Both the position numbers and the translations under genes were made by a program. Source: a bacterium D16-36 (GTDB lineage: Bacteria > Bacillota > Clostridia > Lachnospirales > Lachnospiraceae). From it: a stretch of 64,000 nucleotides of DNA. Shown piece after piece: positions 34,842 to 43,237 of this stretch. The notes below the pieces were generated by a model that worked only from the letters and a program-made list of their open reading frames with translations, did no database searches and was not told the DNA's origin. The DNA lies in assembly GCA_003611745.1 (NCBI GenBank), contig RAYF01000016.1:1-64000 (forward strand), given 5' to 3'. Position 1 is the first letter of the stretch; every line of letters begins with the position of its first letter.

Positions 34842-35252
34842 ATGAAAACAAATAACCACAAGTATTTCTACTTACCACCAAAAGAGGAAGCTGCCATGAA
34901 GGTACTATGGGAGACGGAGGATGCTTTGAGCGCCTCTGAGATTGCGGATCGGATTCCGGACCGGAGCTGGCCGGCATCATCTATTCAGGCGATACTGCGC
35001 AGCCTGGAAAAGAAGAACGCCATTCGTGTTGATGCTATTACAAAATTAGGTAAATCATACGGCAGGATGTTCCGCCCTGTATTATCTGCCAATGAATATG
35101 CGGCAATGCAGTTTGGCAGGTACTATCAGAATGGCAAAGCAGACTGTTTTTCCATGATGTCATCTCTTTTAGGAAATACCTCTGCAGGTAATGAGGAAAT
35201 TCTTGAGGCATTACAGAACCTTATAAAGGAGTATGAGAACGAAGGGAATTAG
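34842..35252 (+). CDS. BlaI/MecI/CopY-family repressor
   Basis: The 136-aa protein has the family winged helix (PPKEEAAMKVLWETEDALSASEIADRI, SIQAILRSLEKKNAIRVDAI, about residues 10-75) and a C-terminal dimerisation helix set. BlaI-type repressors bind dyads as dimers and are cleaved when the partner M56 sensor is activated. The gene is followed at once by that sensor. The identical 12-7-12 dyads at 34671 and 19615 are its probable operators. It diverges from the RiPP operon, a layout typical of local control. Confidence 0.88.
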   Translation: MKTNNHKYFYLPPKEEAAMKVLWETEDALSASEIADRIPDRSWPASSIQAILRSLEKKNAIRVDAITKLGKSYGRMFRPVLSANEYAAMQFGRYYQNGKADCFSMMSSLLGNTSAGNEEILEALQNLIKEYENEGN

Positions 35253-35256
35253 GAGC

Positions 35257-36414
35257 ATGGATTTTACTGTTTTTTCATTCGCTATGGCCGTTGTGTGGAC
35301 TGGAATTTTTGCAAAGCTTATTTCTGTGTTAAGAAAAAGAATGTCGATTTTGCAGTATTTTTCGGTGTATCCCCTGCTTATTTTACTGCTGTTTTGTATC
35401 CTGAGAATTATTTTACCTCTGGAACTGCCCTACACCATCGTAATTAAATCAGAAAATATCGTACCGATGGTGCAGGACTTTTTTAGAACGCCATTCATAC
35501 GATTGGGTAACATCCATATAAGCCTGATGCTTCTTATTAGTATCATATGGATACTGGGAGCCATTGTAATCCTCCTCCGGCGCCTCTGGAACTACTATCA
35601 TTTCAAAAGATTTTTGAATTTTCTTCCGGCCTCTGAGGACAAACGCCTATATCATTTTGTTAAAAAGGCTGATACTTATGGCAGGCTCCATCATGTCAAA
35701 ATAATAGTCCGCAGCGAAGTGGAATCCCCCGCAATTGTAGGATGCATCCACCCTGTAGTTCTTCTTCCTAAGATTGCCTTTGAAGACGATGAGCTGCTTG
35801 GCATTTTTGTTCATGAAATTTCACATTATACATATAAGCATCATTTTATTAAATTGATTGCAGAATTTATCAGTATATGCTTTTGGTGGAATCCACTGTT
35901 CCGGACTTTGTCGGCTGAGACGGCACATACATTGGAAATGCATTCGGATAAGGCTGTATGCTCCAGACTAAACGCTGTCCAGCAGAAAAAATATATTGAT
36001 GGAATTGTAAAGGTCATCAGCAATAAAAAATATAACAACATTGCCCCATCCTTTTCCAACAGCCTTGTGGAGGAAATGGACACAGAAAAGTTGCAACAGC
36101 GCTTCCATATGATTCTTGGGAACTATTACCAGAATAAGAGAAAGGCCCATTTTGTTATACTGCCTTTTATTTTATCTATTTTTCTGTTATCCTATGCAGT
36201 TGTAATTCAACCATATAGTGAACCGGAAGCATCCGATTATGAGGAGGGTATGGAAATTCCAGATGAAGACTGCGGTCTTTATTTTGTGAAAACAAAGGAT
36301 GGGTATGACTTATATCTATATCCTGAAAAGTTTATAGATCATATGGATGAAATTCAAGACACTTTACAAAAATTAAGGGTATATAGTAGTACAGAGGAGG
36401 CGAATAAAAAATGA
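35257..36414 (+). CDS. M56-family (BlaR1-like) membrane sensor metalloprotease
   Basis: The approximately 385-aa protein has N-terminal membrane helices (MDFTVFSFAMAVVWTGIFAK, then LLILLLFCILRIILPL), a cytosolic zinc-protease domain with HEISH in GIFVHEISHYTYKHHF, a further helix near residue 310 and a short extracellular tail (SEPEASDYEEGMEIPDEDCG). It lacks a penicillin-binding domain, so it senses something other than a beta-lactam. The start at 35257 is preferred to 35233, which overlaps the repressor gene. Its stop overlaps the next ATG (ATGA). Confidence 0.85.
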   Translation: MDFTVFSFAMAVVWTGIFAKLISVLRKRMSILQYFSVYPLLILLLFCILRIILPLELPYTIVIKSENIVPMVQDFFRTPFIRLGNIHISLMLLISIIWILGAIVILLRRLWNYYHFKRFLNFLPASEDKRLYHFVKKADTYGRLHHVKIIVRSEVESPAIVGCIHPVVLLPKIAFEDDELLGIFVHEISHYTYKHHFIKLIAEFISICFWWNPLFRTLSAETAHTLEMHSDKAVCSRLNAVQQKKYIDGIVKVISNKKYNNIAPSFSNSLVEEMDTEKLQQRFHMILGNYYQNKRKAHFVILPFILSIFLLSYAVVIQPYSEPEASDYEEGMEIPDEDCGLYFVKTKDGYDLYLYPEKFIDHMDEIQDTLQKLRVYSSTEEANKK

Positions 36415-36598
36415 AGAAAAAAATATTCCTAGTTATGCTGTCATCACTTTTATTATCTGTTTCACCAACCAATCTGTGGATAAATAGTAATTCTGCCATA
36501 GCTACTACTGCATGAGAAAAAATGGAAAAGTCTGGAAAAGACTATGGTCATATACATATAAAAGATGGGAAGAGCCTCACTGGACTCTCGTAAATTGA
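36411..36598 (+). pseudogene. Frameshifted small secreted protein behind the M56 gene
   Basis: From 36411 a signal peptide is encoded (MKKKIFLVMLSSLLLSVSPT...), which ends at a TGA at 36513. A different frame then reads MRKNGKVWKRLWSYTYKRWE and ends at 36598, a Trp/Tyr/Arg-rich sequence that looks like the mature part of a small exported peptide. The two parts are in different phases, joined at an ATGA overlap. Either a deletion has broken a single gene or the second part is translated separately. Coupling to the M56 stop (ATGA) suggests it once belonged to the sensing system. Confidence 0.55.
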
Positions 36599-36616
36599 AA
36601 GTTTATTCCCGCGAAG

Positions 36617-36673
36617 CGACGAACCAAACGGACATGCTCGCAGAAATGCTAAGCATGTCCGTTTGGTTTGTTG
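36617..36673. terminator. 22-bp hairpin between convergent genes
   Basis: CGACGAACCAAACGGACATG and CATGTCCGTTTGGTTTGTTG, extended by CT/AG, pair over 22 bp with two G-T wobbles and a 13-nt loop. It separates the island from the cellobiose phosphorylase gene and probably terminates both. The left arm resembles 24938-24980. Confidence 0.75.
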
Positions 36674-36689
36674 CGTATGCTGCTTTCTC

Positions 36690-39083
36690 CTAAAGTTCTA
36701 CTATCACTTCATTCTCAGCTTTCAGTAAATCCGCCCTTACGTAATTTTCCGGCAGAACCTCCCCGTTCAACGTTGTTTTCACCACACCAGACTCTTTGCC
36801 GTTTGGATTTTTAACTGTAATATGGAGCCTGCTGCCGCGGAATTCTTTTTCCATGGTAAATTCTTTCCATCCAGAACAGATAGCGGGATCAATACGGAGG
36901 CCGTTAAAGTCCGGGCGCAGCCCCAGTATTCCCTCCACGCAGCCAACCATAACAGTGGATGCCGTCCCGGTCAGCCAGTGCACATGGGAACGCCCTTCAA
37001 ACGGGGATTCTGCACTTTCTGTAAACTGCCCATGGCAGTACGGCTCCAGTCTGCGGATTTCTGCCCTGTCATTCATGGATGCAGGCGAAGATTCCGTAAA
37101 ATACTCAAAGGCACGGTTGCCATGCCCCATAAGGGCTTCCGCCAGAATAATCCATCCCTGCGGCTGCGAGAAGATTCCTCCGTTTTCTTTTGTGGATTTG
37201 TTGAAAAGCAGCATCAGTGCACCGTCAAATGCATGGTCTTTGTAGGAAGGCGCCATAACCCGCACGCCATACTGTGTGTTTAGTTCCCTATGGACGGACT
37301 CCAGGGCAAGCTCTGCCTGCTCTTCGGATGCAAGACCGGAAATGACAGCCCATGACTGCGGGTTCAGCCACATATTTGCTTCCGGATCTTTTTTTGATCC
37401 GATAACCTGTCCGTCTTCTTTGTATCCGCGGACAAAACGGTCATCCTCCCAGCATGTATCTTGGATTATGCCCCCTAATTTCTTCTGATTCTCTTCCAGA
37501 TATTGTATATATTCTACATCATTTTTATATTGTGCAAAACTGTGGAGCACTGTAAAGGCATAATAGAGCTGCATTGCGACAAAGCTTGACTCCCCCTGTT
37601 TGCCCAGCCTTAAGCAGTCGTTCCAGTCGGCGTGGAGCCCGGCAGGCATCCCATGGCTGCCAAGGCGGTTCATGGAAAAATCAATTGCCCTCTTTAGATG
37701 TCCATAAACTGTGTCCTCACCGCCATTTGCATAGAGGATTACTTCATCCAGAAAACCTAAATTGCCGGATTCCGCAATATATTTATAAATCGTTGGGAAC
37801 AGCCACAATGCATCATCCGCGCGGTACGCAGGGTGCCCGGTTGCTTTTACATAGGAAGCATCATCCGGCGTATCCTCATGCCCGGCATTGTGGGTAAATT
37901 TTACCAGAGGAAGCCCGCCGCCGTTATCTACCTGCGCTGACAGCATAAAGCGGATCTTTTCCAATGCCATTTCCGGGTTCAGATGGATAATCCCCTGAAT
38001 ATCCTGAACAGTGTCGCGGTAGCCGTAGCCATTGCGAAGCCCGCAGTAGATAAAGGATGCCGCCCTTGACCAGATAAATGTCATAAAACACTGGTATGCA
38101 TTCCATGTATTTACCATGCTGTTAAAACTCTCAGATGGGGTTTTTACCTGCAGATGGGAAAGCTGCCCATGCCAGTATTTTATCAATGCATCAATTTCCC
38201 TGTCTGCTGTTTCTGCATTTTCATAATTCTTAATGACAGCATCTGCCTCTTCTTCTTTTTTCATGCCCAGAAGGAAGGTAATTGTCCTGCTCTCAGATGG
38301 CTCTAATGTTATCGTAGTCTGCAGGGCACCGCATGCATTCGTATTATAATTCAATGTGTTATCACATTTCCCCTTTTCTACTGCTATAGGATTATTATAC
38401 CCATGGTATGGACCAAGAAAGCTGTCCCTGTCGCCATTGTAACTCTCTGCCACAGCTCCTGCCAGACCAAAAAAGCGTGTTGTATTTTCATTTTTGTCTA
38501 CATCTTCTTTGATATTTTCATTAATTGTCTGCAGAATTTTATTTCCTTTAAAATATGTTCTGGAAATAAACTGCGTGTACTGCAGGTTGACCTGATCCTG
38601 CTCATAATTATTGTGGTTTGTAAATTCGCAGTAACCTGTCAGGGACAATTCCCTTTTCCTGCCCGACAGGTTTTCTATTTTTACATTCCAGACTTCATAT
38701 GTCTTTCCAAGCGGCACATAGTAGCGTACTTCGGATTTTATCCCTTCATATTGTGCTGTCATTTTAGTATATCCGGTGCCATGGCGGCATTCATTTTTGT
38801 ATACAGAAATATCTTTTCCAACAGGCTGCCATGATGCCGACCAGTAATCTTTCGTCTCCATATCTGTCAGATAGATATAGCGTCCCGGCTGGTCAAACTG
38901 GTTGAAGACATAGCGGATGATTCTTCCGTTTGCACCGCTTTTCTCAAAGCTGTAACCACCCGCGTTGTTTGAAATTACTGCCCCGTATTCCGGCGAACCT
39001 AAGTAGTTGACCCATGGTGCAGGGGTGTCTGGGCGTGTGATCACATATTCTTTTTTTTCTTCATCAAAATATCCATACTGCAT
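36690..39083 (-). CDS. Cellobiose phosphorylase (GH94)
   Basis: This approximately 797-aa cytosolic enzyme splits cellobiose with phosphate into glucose and glucose-1-phosphate. Marks of GH94 include the N-terminal YGYFDEEKKEYVITRPDTPA, RNGYGYRDTVQDIQGI, the catalytic Asp in LHADWNDCLRLGKQGES, and the phosphate and sugar site region SKKDPEANMWLNPQSWAVI. The length fits the family. The ATG at 39083 behind GGAGG is chosen over 39122. The AraC-type gene at 40071 diverges from it and is the likely regulator. No cellodextrin transporter lies within the window. Confidence 0.92.
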   Translation of the reverse strand: MQYGYFDEEKKEYVITRPDTPAPWVNYLGSPEYGAVISNNAGGYSFEKSGANGRIIRYVFNQFDQPGRYIYLTDMETKDYWSASWQPVGKDISVYKNECRHGTGYTKMTAQYEGIKSEVRYYVPLGKTYEVWNVKIENLSGRKRELSLTGYCEFTNHNNYEQDQVNLQYTQFISRTYFKGNKILQTINENIKEDVDKNENTTRFFGLAGAVAESYNGDRDSFLGPYHGYNNPIAVEKGKCDNTLNYNTNACGALQTTITLEPSESRTITFLLGMKKEEEADAVIKNYENAETADREIDALIKYWHGQLSHLQVKTPSESFNSMVNTWNAYQCFMTFIWSRAASFIYCGLRNGYGYRDTVQDIQGIIHLNPEMALEKIRFMLSAQVDNGGGLPLVKFTHNAGHEDTPDDASYVKATGHPAYRADDALWLFPTIYKYIAESGNLGFLDEVILYANGGEDTVYGHLKRAIDFSMNRLGSHGMPAGLHADWNDCLRLGKQGESSFVAMQLYYAFTVLHSFAQYKNDVEYIQYLEENQKKLGGIIQDTCWEDDRFVRGYKEDGQVIGSKKDPEANMWLNPQSWAVISGLASEEQAELALESVHRELNTQYGVRVMAPSYKDHAFDGALMLLFNKSTKENGGIFSQPQGWIILAEALMGHGNRAFEYFTESSPASMNDRAEIRRLEPYCHGQFTESAESPFEGRSHVHWLTGTASTVMVGCVEGILGLRPDFNGLRIDPAICSGWKEFTMEKEFRGSRLHITVKNPNGKESGVVKTTLNGEVLPENYVRADLLKAENEVIVEL

Positions 39084-39321
39084 AATTTTCCTCCACTCTG
39101 GGAAGCCCATATACTTCCCCATTCATTATATCGTCTGCTGTTTTCTGGTTTCTATTCTTTATGTCTTTATATTATACTTTTTCTTCCTTTTATATATCAG
39201 ATTTATTGGCTTTATATCAAAATTTTGATATAATGAAGTTGTATATTTTGAACCTATGATAATCACGGGTTATCCCTGTTCACAATTTTAATTGGCTATT
39301 GTTACGGGTTGGCGAAACGGA

Positions 39322-39586
39322 CGTGCTTTGGATTTCTCCACACGCTCTTTGCGTGGGACGCTTGCGCTCATGCTCAGACGCAACGGTACATAGGTTTGCT
39401 TGGGCGCGGTAGCGCTTTCAGCGCCTCATGAATATCAAAAAGAATGCTTACAAGCAAGCTTGACGCATTTTTTCCGATTTTCATGGGGTACTTCGTACCT
39501 CTGCCGCTGCCCAGAAAACGCAAACCAAGTACCGGCGTCTTCGAATGCCCCTGCAAAGATGTGTGTTCGAAATCTTTAGCACTGGC
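39322..39586. repeat. Long imperfect palindrome P1
   Basis: The left arm (about 39322-39440) and the reversed right arm (about 39475-39586) share ordered blocks such as GTGCT..ATTT, CTTTGC..GGG, GACGC..CGGTAC, GGTTTGC, GGGC..GCGG and CATGAA..ATC. Smaller hairpins lie inside each arm, and the centre is near 39455. No gene is supported in it; a 78-codon open frame inside has no homology or ribosome site. Confidence 0.7.
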
Positions 39587-39620
39587 TGTGGCAAGTGGAA
39601 GGACACGCATTTAAGTTGTA

Positions 39621-39752
39621 GACTGTGGAAAGTTGCAGGTATAAGATATAAGATATAAGCTATAACTTATAAATATAACATTTAAAAACTAAGTTTGCAT
39701 TTATAAAGGTTTGAGTTCTTCAAACTCTCCCACCCTGCAAGTTTCCCACAGC
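39621..39752. repeat. Imperfect palindrome P2
   Basis: GACTGTGGAAAGTTGCAGG at the left is mirrored by CCCTGCAAGTTTCCCACAGCC at the right. The inside is AT-rich with repeats of ATAAGATATA. Confidence 0.6.
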
Positions 39753-39787
39753 CTTCCGTCCAACATGGGTTTCAACAACTAAAATGT

Positions 39788-40038
39788 AATATTGTCCCCG
39801 GTATCGTAAATTTGGCGCACTCTTTCAGCAGCCATTATCTGGATATGTAAGATTGCCCTTAACATTTCAATGATGCCGCTGTCAAGAGCTCGTTGGTGCT
39901 TGGAATGTGTTTTTTACATTCCTATGCACCATTACGTAGCTCTTCAAGCGGAAGCGTGCGGCGAATGAAATGTTAAGGGTAATCTTACATCCCTGATAAC
40001 CTTGGGAGTGCACTAAACAAGACACCGGGGATAATATT
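39788..40038. repeat. Long imperfect palindrome P3
   Basis: The arms of about 125 bp meet at a perfect inner hairpin GGAATGT-N7-ACATTCC (39902-39922). Shared blocks include AATATTGTCCCCGG, GCACTC, TGTAAGATTGCCCTTAACAT (one base differs in the partner) and AGAGCT. It ends 33 bp before the AraC-type gene. Confidence 0.75.
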
Positions 40039-40070
40039 GCATCACACAATTATGGGGAAAGGGGCAGTTT

Positions 40071-40826
40071 ATGGGTTTAGAGAAGCAGTTAAGTTACCGC
40101 ATGTTTGAGCAGAGGGAACATGGAAGCAGCCACGTAGGGTTTGAGGAGGAATATGCCCTCTACCATGCAGTGGCTTCTGGTGATATTGAGACGGCAATGG
40201 AATATGCAAGGGAGTACAAGAAGGCGGATGCCGCGAGCAATGCCAACAACGGCATCCTTTCTAAAAATCCACTGCAGAATACGAAATATCATTTTGTTAT
40301 ATTTGCAGCCCTGATTACGCGCCTATGTGTGGAAAATGGGCTTGAACGTGAGAAGGCATATACATTAAGCGATTTATATATTAATAAAATGGATGCCTGC
40401 ACCAGCACCAGTGCCATTTTAAATATACAGGGGGATATGCTGCTTGACTTTACCACACAGATGTCCCGTCTGGAAAAGGAAAATATTTATTCTATTCAGG
40501 TTGAAAGGGCTATTGATTATATCTATAAAAACATCCAGAAAAAATTATTCGCCTCTGAAATTGCAAAAGCCCTGAACCTCAATGCCAGCTATCTGTCCAA
40601 ACTGTTCAAAAAAGAAACCGGGCAGTGCATCAACCATTTTGTCCGGCAGAAAAAAATCAAGGCTGCCTCAAATATGCTGAAATTTTCTGATTATTCTTAT
40701 TCCGAAATTGCAGAGTATTTCTGCTTTACATCACAGAGCTACTTTATCCAGTGCTTTAAGCAGGAAATGGGCTGCACCCCGAAAGAATACAAAGAGAAAT
40801 ATTACCATATAGGGATGAAACTTTAG
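40071..40826 (+). CDS. AraC-family transcriptional regulator
   Basis: The 251-aa protein has a helical N-terminal part (residues 1-140) like that of regulators with a YSIRK/PhoR-type sensor-free domain, and a C-terminal double helix-turn-helix (about 155-250: KKLFASEIAKALNLNASYLSKLF, then YSYSEIAEYFCFTSQSYFIQ and the GCTPKEYKEKY signature). AAAGGGGC precedes the ATG. It diverges from cellobiose phosphorylase and probably controls it. Its stop codon overlaps the 3' end of comEC on the other strand. Confidence 0.85.
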   Translation: MGLEKQLSYRMFEQREHGSSHVGFEEEYALYHAVASGDIETAMEYAREYKKADAASNANNGILSKNPLQNTKYHFVIFAALITRLCVENGLEREKAYTLSDLYINKMDACTSTSAILNIQGDMLLDFTTQMSRLEKENIYSIQVERAIDYIYKNIQKKLFASEIAKALNLNASYLSKLFKKETGQCINHFVRQKKIKAASNMLKFSDYSYSEIAEYFCFTSQSYFIQCFKQEMGCTPKEYKEKYYHIGMKL

Positions 40827-43198
40827 TCCTCTATATAGCAGCTTATGAAAACCTCTTTTCCATTGGTATCAATCCGTACCGCCCCGCTTTCATCTGTCCT
40901 GAAAATACGGCTTCCTGCAGTTTTTAGGCGTTCCAAAAGTTCCTGATGCGGATGCCCGTACCGATTTTTCCTGCCACAGGAAATCAGGGCTGCACTTGGC
41001 TGGACAGAGGACAGAAAGGCATCTCCTGTAGAATTTTTAGAGCCGTGGTGTGCCGTCTTTAGCATAGTGTACCTTATATTCCCCCGCTCCCGCAGCCTTT
41101 TTAACACTGCCTCTTCCCCCTCCTTTTCCAAGTCCCCAGTCAAAAGCATATGGAAAGAACCATAGTTTAGGCTCAATGTAACGGAACAGGCATTTGGGGA
41201 ATCATTTTTAAATTCCCTGTCCGGGTGCAGGCAGAGCAGTTCGGCATCCCCAATCCGGATGCTGTCCCCGGTATTAAAGAAACGGACAGGCACTCCGGCT
41301 TTTCTTGCAGTTTCTTTTATCTTCCGATAACTTTCATCCTGGCTCTCCTGCGGCAGGTACGGCATCAGATAGCAGCCTATTTCAATGCCTGACTGCGGGT
41401 TCTCTAACAATTCCCTCTGGCCGGAAATATGGTCTTCATCCGAATGGCTCATAATCATATAGTCAATCCGCCGGATTCCATAATATTTCAAGTACGGCAT
41501 AATTCGGTAGGTGCCTGCCCTTGATACATCGCTGCTTCCGCCGTCAATTAATACCGTGGCGCCGTTTTCTTCCTGCAGGAACAGGCCGTCTCCCTGCCCC
41601 ACATCCAACATGGTAAGCCGCAAGCCGGATACAGGTCTCCGCTGCAAAAGAATAGCCACAGAGAGGAGCATGCACAAAAGCACCAGCAGGGGGCGCAGCC
41701 TGCCGCGGCATATTTCCCACTTCCCCTTAGAACCTGCCGTCCATAGAGAAACAGCTAAAAGCAGGTAATAGATAACAATCTGCCCCGGGGAAGGACGGCC
41801 GAATATCTGTATGGGTTCTGGAAGTTTTAGGAAGAGACGGCACAAGGCTTCATAGAAGCGGAGAATCTGTGTGGCACTATACAGCAGCGGGCTGGACAGA
41901 GCAGGCACAAAAAGCCCTAAAATCCCGCCAGACAGCGAGAGCGCCAAAATAACAGAGACAAGCGGCAGGACAAGGAGATTTAGAAAAATCCCATATGTGG
42001 GGATTTCATAAAAAAAGTACAGCAAAACCGGAAGGGAGGTTATCTGGATAGAGAGGCTGGCAAGCAGGGAAGATACCAATTTTTCCCGTAATAGAAACAA
42101 AAATTTCATGACAGGCCCCTGCCCTACCCTCTGCCCCCCTGCCGCTTGGCCAGACAAACGCCCGGACAGGATAGCGTTTAGCACCGGATAGGTTAAAAGG
42201 ACACCAAGGACAGCGCTGTAGGATAAGAGAAAGCTGCAGGAAAAGAGTGCATATGGTTTTTGAAGAAGAATACAGACCGCACTGGCCGCAGCTGCAGTTA
42301 GCGGTTCATAGCTCCGACCGATTTCTTTGGCAAAAAGCGCCAGAAGCATCATAATAACCGCACGGCTGGTGGAAATGCCAAATCCAGTCATTGCAGCATA
42401 TGCCGCCAGTACAAAGAAGGTAACCAGAAATGGAATGGGCCTTGGGAGGGGAAGGATAGAAAGTATCTTGAAACATAATGTACAGAATATTGTAATATGT
42501 AAGCCGCTGATTGCCAGAATATGTCCAATCCCATTGACTTGATACAGGGATTTCATGTCAGCATCCAGAAGCGTTTTGTCGCCAAGAAGCATTGCCGATG
42601 TCACCCCGGCTTCCTTTTGGGGCATACCGTCCTCATACACCTGCCGGATCCTGTCCTTCAGATGATACAAGGATTGTTTTACGACACTGGTTCTTTCATT
42701 TATAACAGATAAATCTGACGCAGCCATCTGGTAAAATATGTTTTTTTCTTTAAAGAAAGCTTTTTCGTCAAATTGGCCGGGATTCGTCGGTGATGCAAAA
42801 GAACAGACCGTCCCGGACGCCCGGAGCAGGTTTCCGCAAACAGGAATATCCGCCGGGCTGCCCCTGCCGGCTGATGCAGAAGGTAATCCGGCTGGCGTAT
42901 TTTTGTCTTTGAAGGAATCCTCAGGATTATTTTTAACAATAACAAGAAAATCAGAAAAATAGAATTGCCTGTCCCCTTCCTTTATAAGCCGGACGGAAAC
43001 ATCTTTTAGATAAAAATAAGAAGAATTTGCTTTCGGTTCAGTGTGGTCCAGCGTCCCTGTCAGTACAGCATCTGCGGAATGCCCCAGAAAAGGGTCCATA
43101 CAATAATAACGGCTGTCCATCTCCCTGCCGTAAAACAACCGCAGAAATAAAAATGCCAGACACAGGACACTAAACACCCACAAAAATGGACGTTTGAT
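40823..43198 (-). CDS. comEC: DNA internalisation competence protein ComEC/Rec2
   Basis: This approximately 791-aa channel protein has an N-terminal OB-like part, a central Competence domain with many helices (from LLGDKTLLDADMKSLYQVNGIGHILAISGLH onward) and a C-terminal metallo-beta-lactamase-like domain (MLDVGQGDGLFLQEENG, IMSHSDEDHISGQ, LKTAHHGSKNSTGDAF). It moves single-stranded DNA across the membrane in transformation. The natural start (KRPFLWVFSV after the first residue) falls on an ATC at 43198, eight bases behind GGGAGG. The first standard start codon in frame is TTG at 43183, too far from that site. Confidence 0.9.
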   Translation of the reverse strand: MKRPFLWVFSVLCLAFLFLRLFYGREMDSRYYCMDPFLGHSADAVLTGTLDHTEPKANSSYFYLKDVSVRLIKEGDRQFYFSDFLVIVKNNPEDSFKDKNTPAGLPSASAGRGSPADIPVCGNLLRASGTVCSFASPTNPGQFDEKAFFKEKNIFYQMAASDLSVINERTSVVKQSLYHLKDRIRQVYEDGMPQKEAGVTSAMLLGDKTLLDADMKSLYQVNGIGHILAISGLHITIFCTLCFKILSILPLPRPIPFLVTFFVLAAYAAMTGFGISTSRAVIMMLLALFAKEIGRSYEPLTAAAASAVCILLQKPYALFSCSFLLSYSAVLGVLLTYPVLNAILSGRLSGQAAGGQRVGQGPVMKFLFLLREKLVSSLLASLSIQITSLPVLLYFFYEIPTYGIFLNLLVLPLVSVILALSLSGGILGLFVPALSSPLLYSATQILRFYEALCRLFLKLPEPIQIFGRPSPGQIVIYYLLLAVSLWTAGSKGKWEICRGRLRPLLVLLCMLLSVAILLQRRPVSGLRLTMLDVGQGDGLFLQEENGATVLIDGGSSDVSRAGTYRIMPYLKYYGIRRIDYMIMSHSDEDHISGQRELLENPQSGIEIGCYLMPYLPQESQDESYRKIKETARKAGVPVRFFNTGDSIRIGDAELLCLHPDREFKNDSPNACSVTLSLNYGSFHMLLTGDLEKEGEEAVLKRLRERGNIRYTMLKTAHHGSKNSTGDAFLSSVQPSAALISCGRKNRYGHPHQELLERLKTAGSRIFRTDESGAVRIDTNGKEVFISCYIED

Positions 43199-43237
43199 AG
43201 AAGTTACCTCCCTTCCACTGTTATATTACTTCGGCGT

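Noticed and set aside
39374-39610. 78-codon open frame
   Set aside because: It lies inside palindrome P1, lacks a ribosome site and owes its length to GC-rich repeated DNA.
39641-39663. Short tandem repeats of ATAAGATATA as a CRISPR or iteron array
   Set aside because: Only two to three copies, no spacers, and part of an AT-rich palindrome interior.
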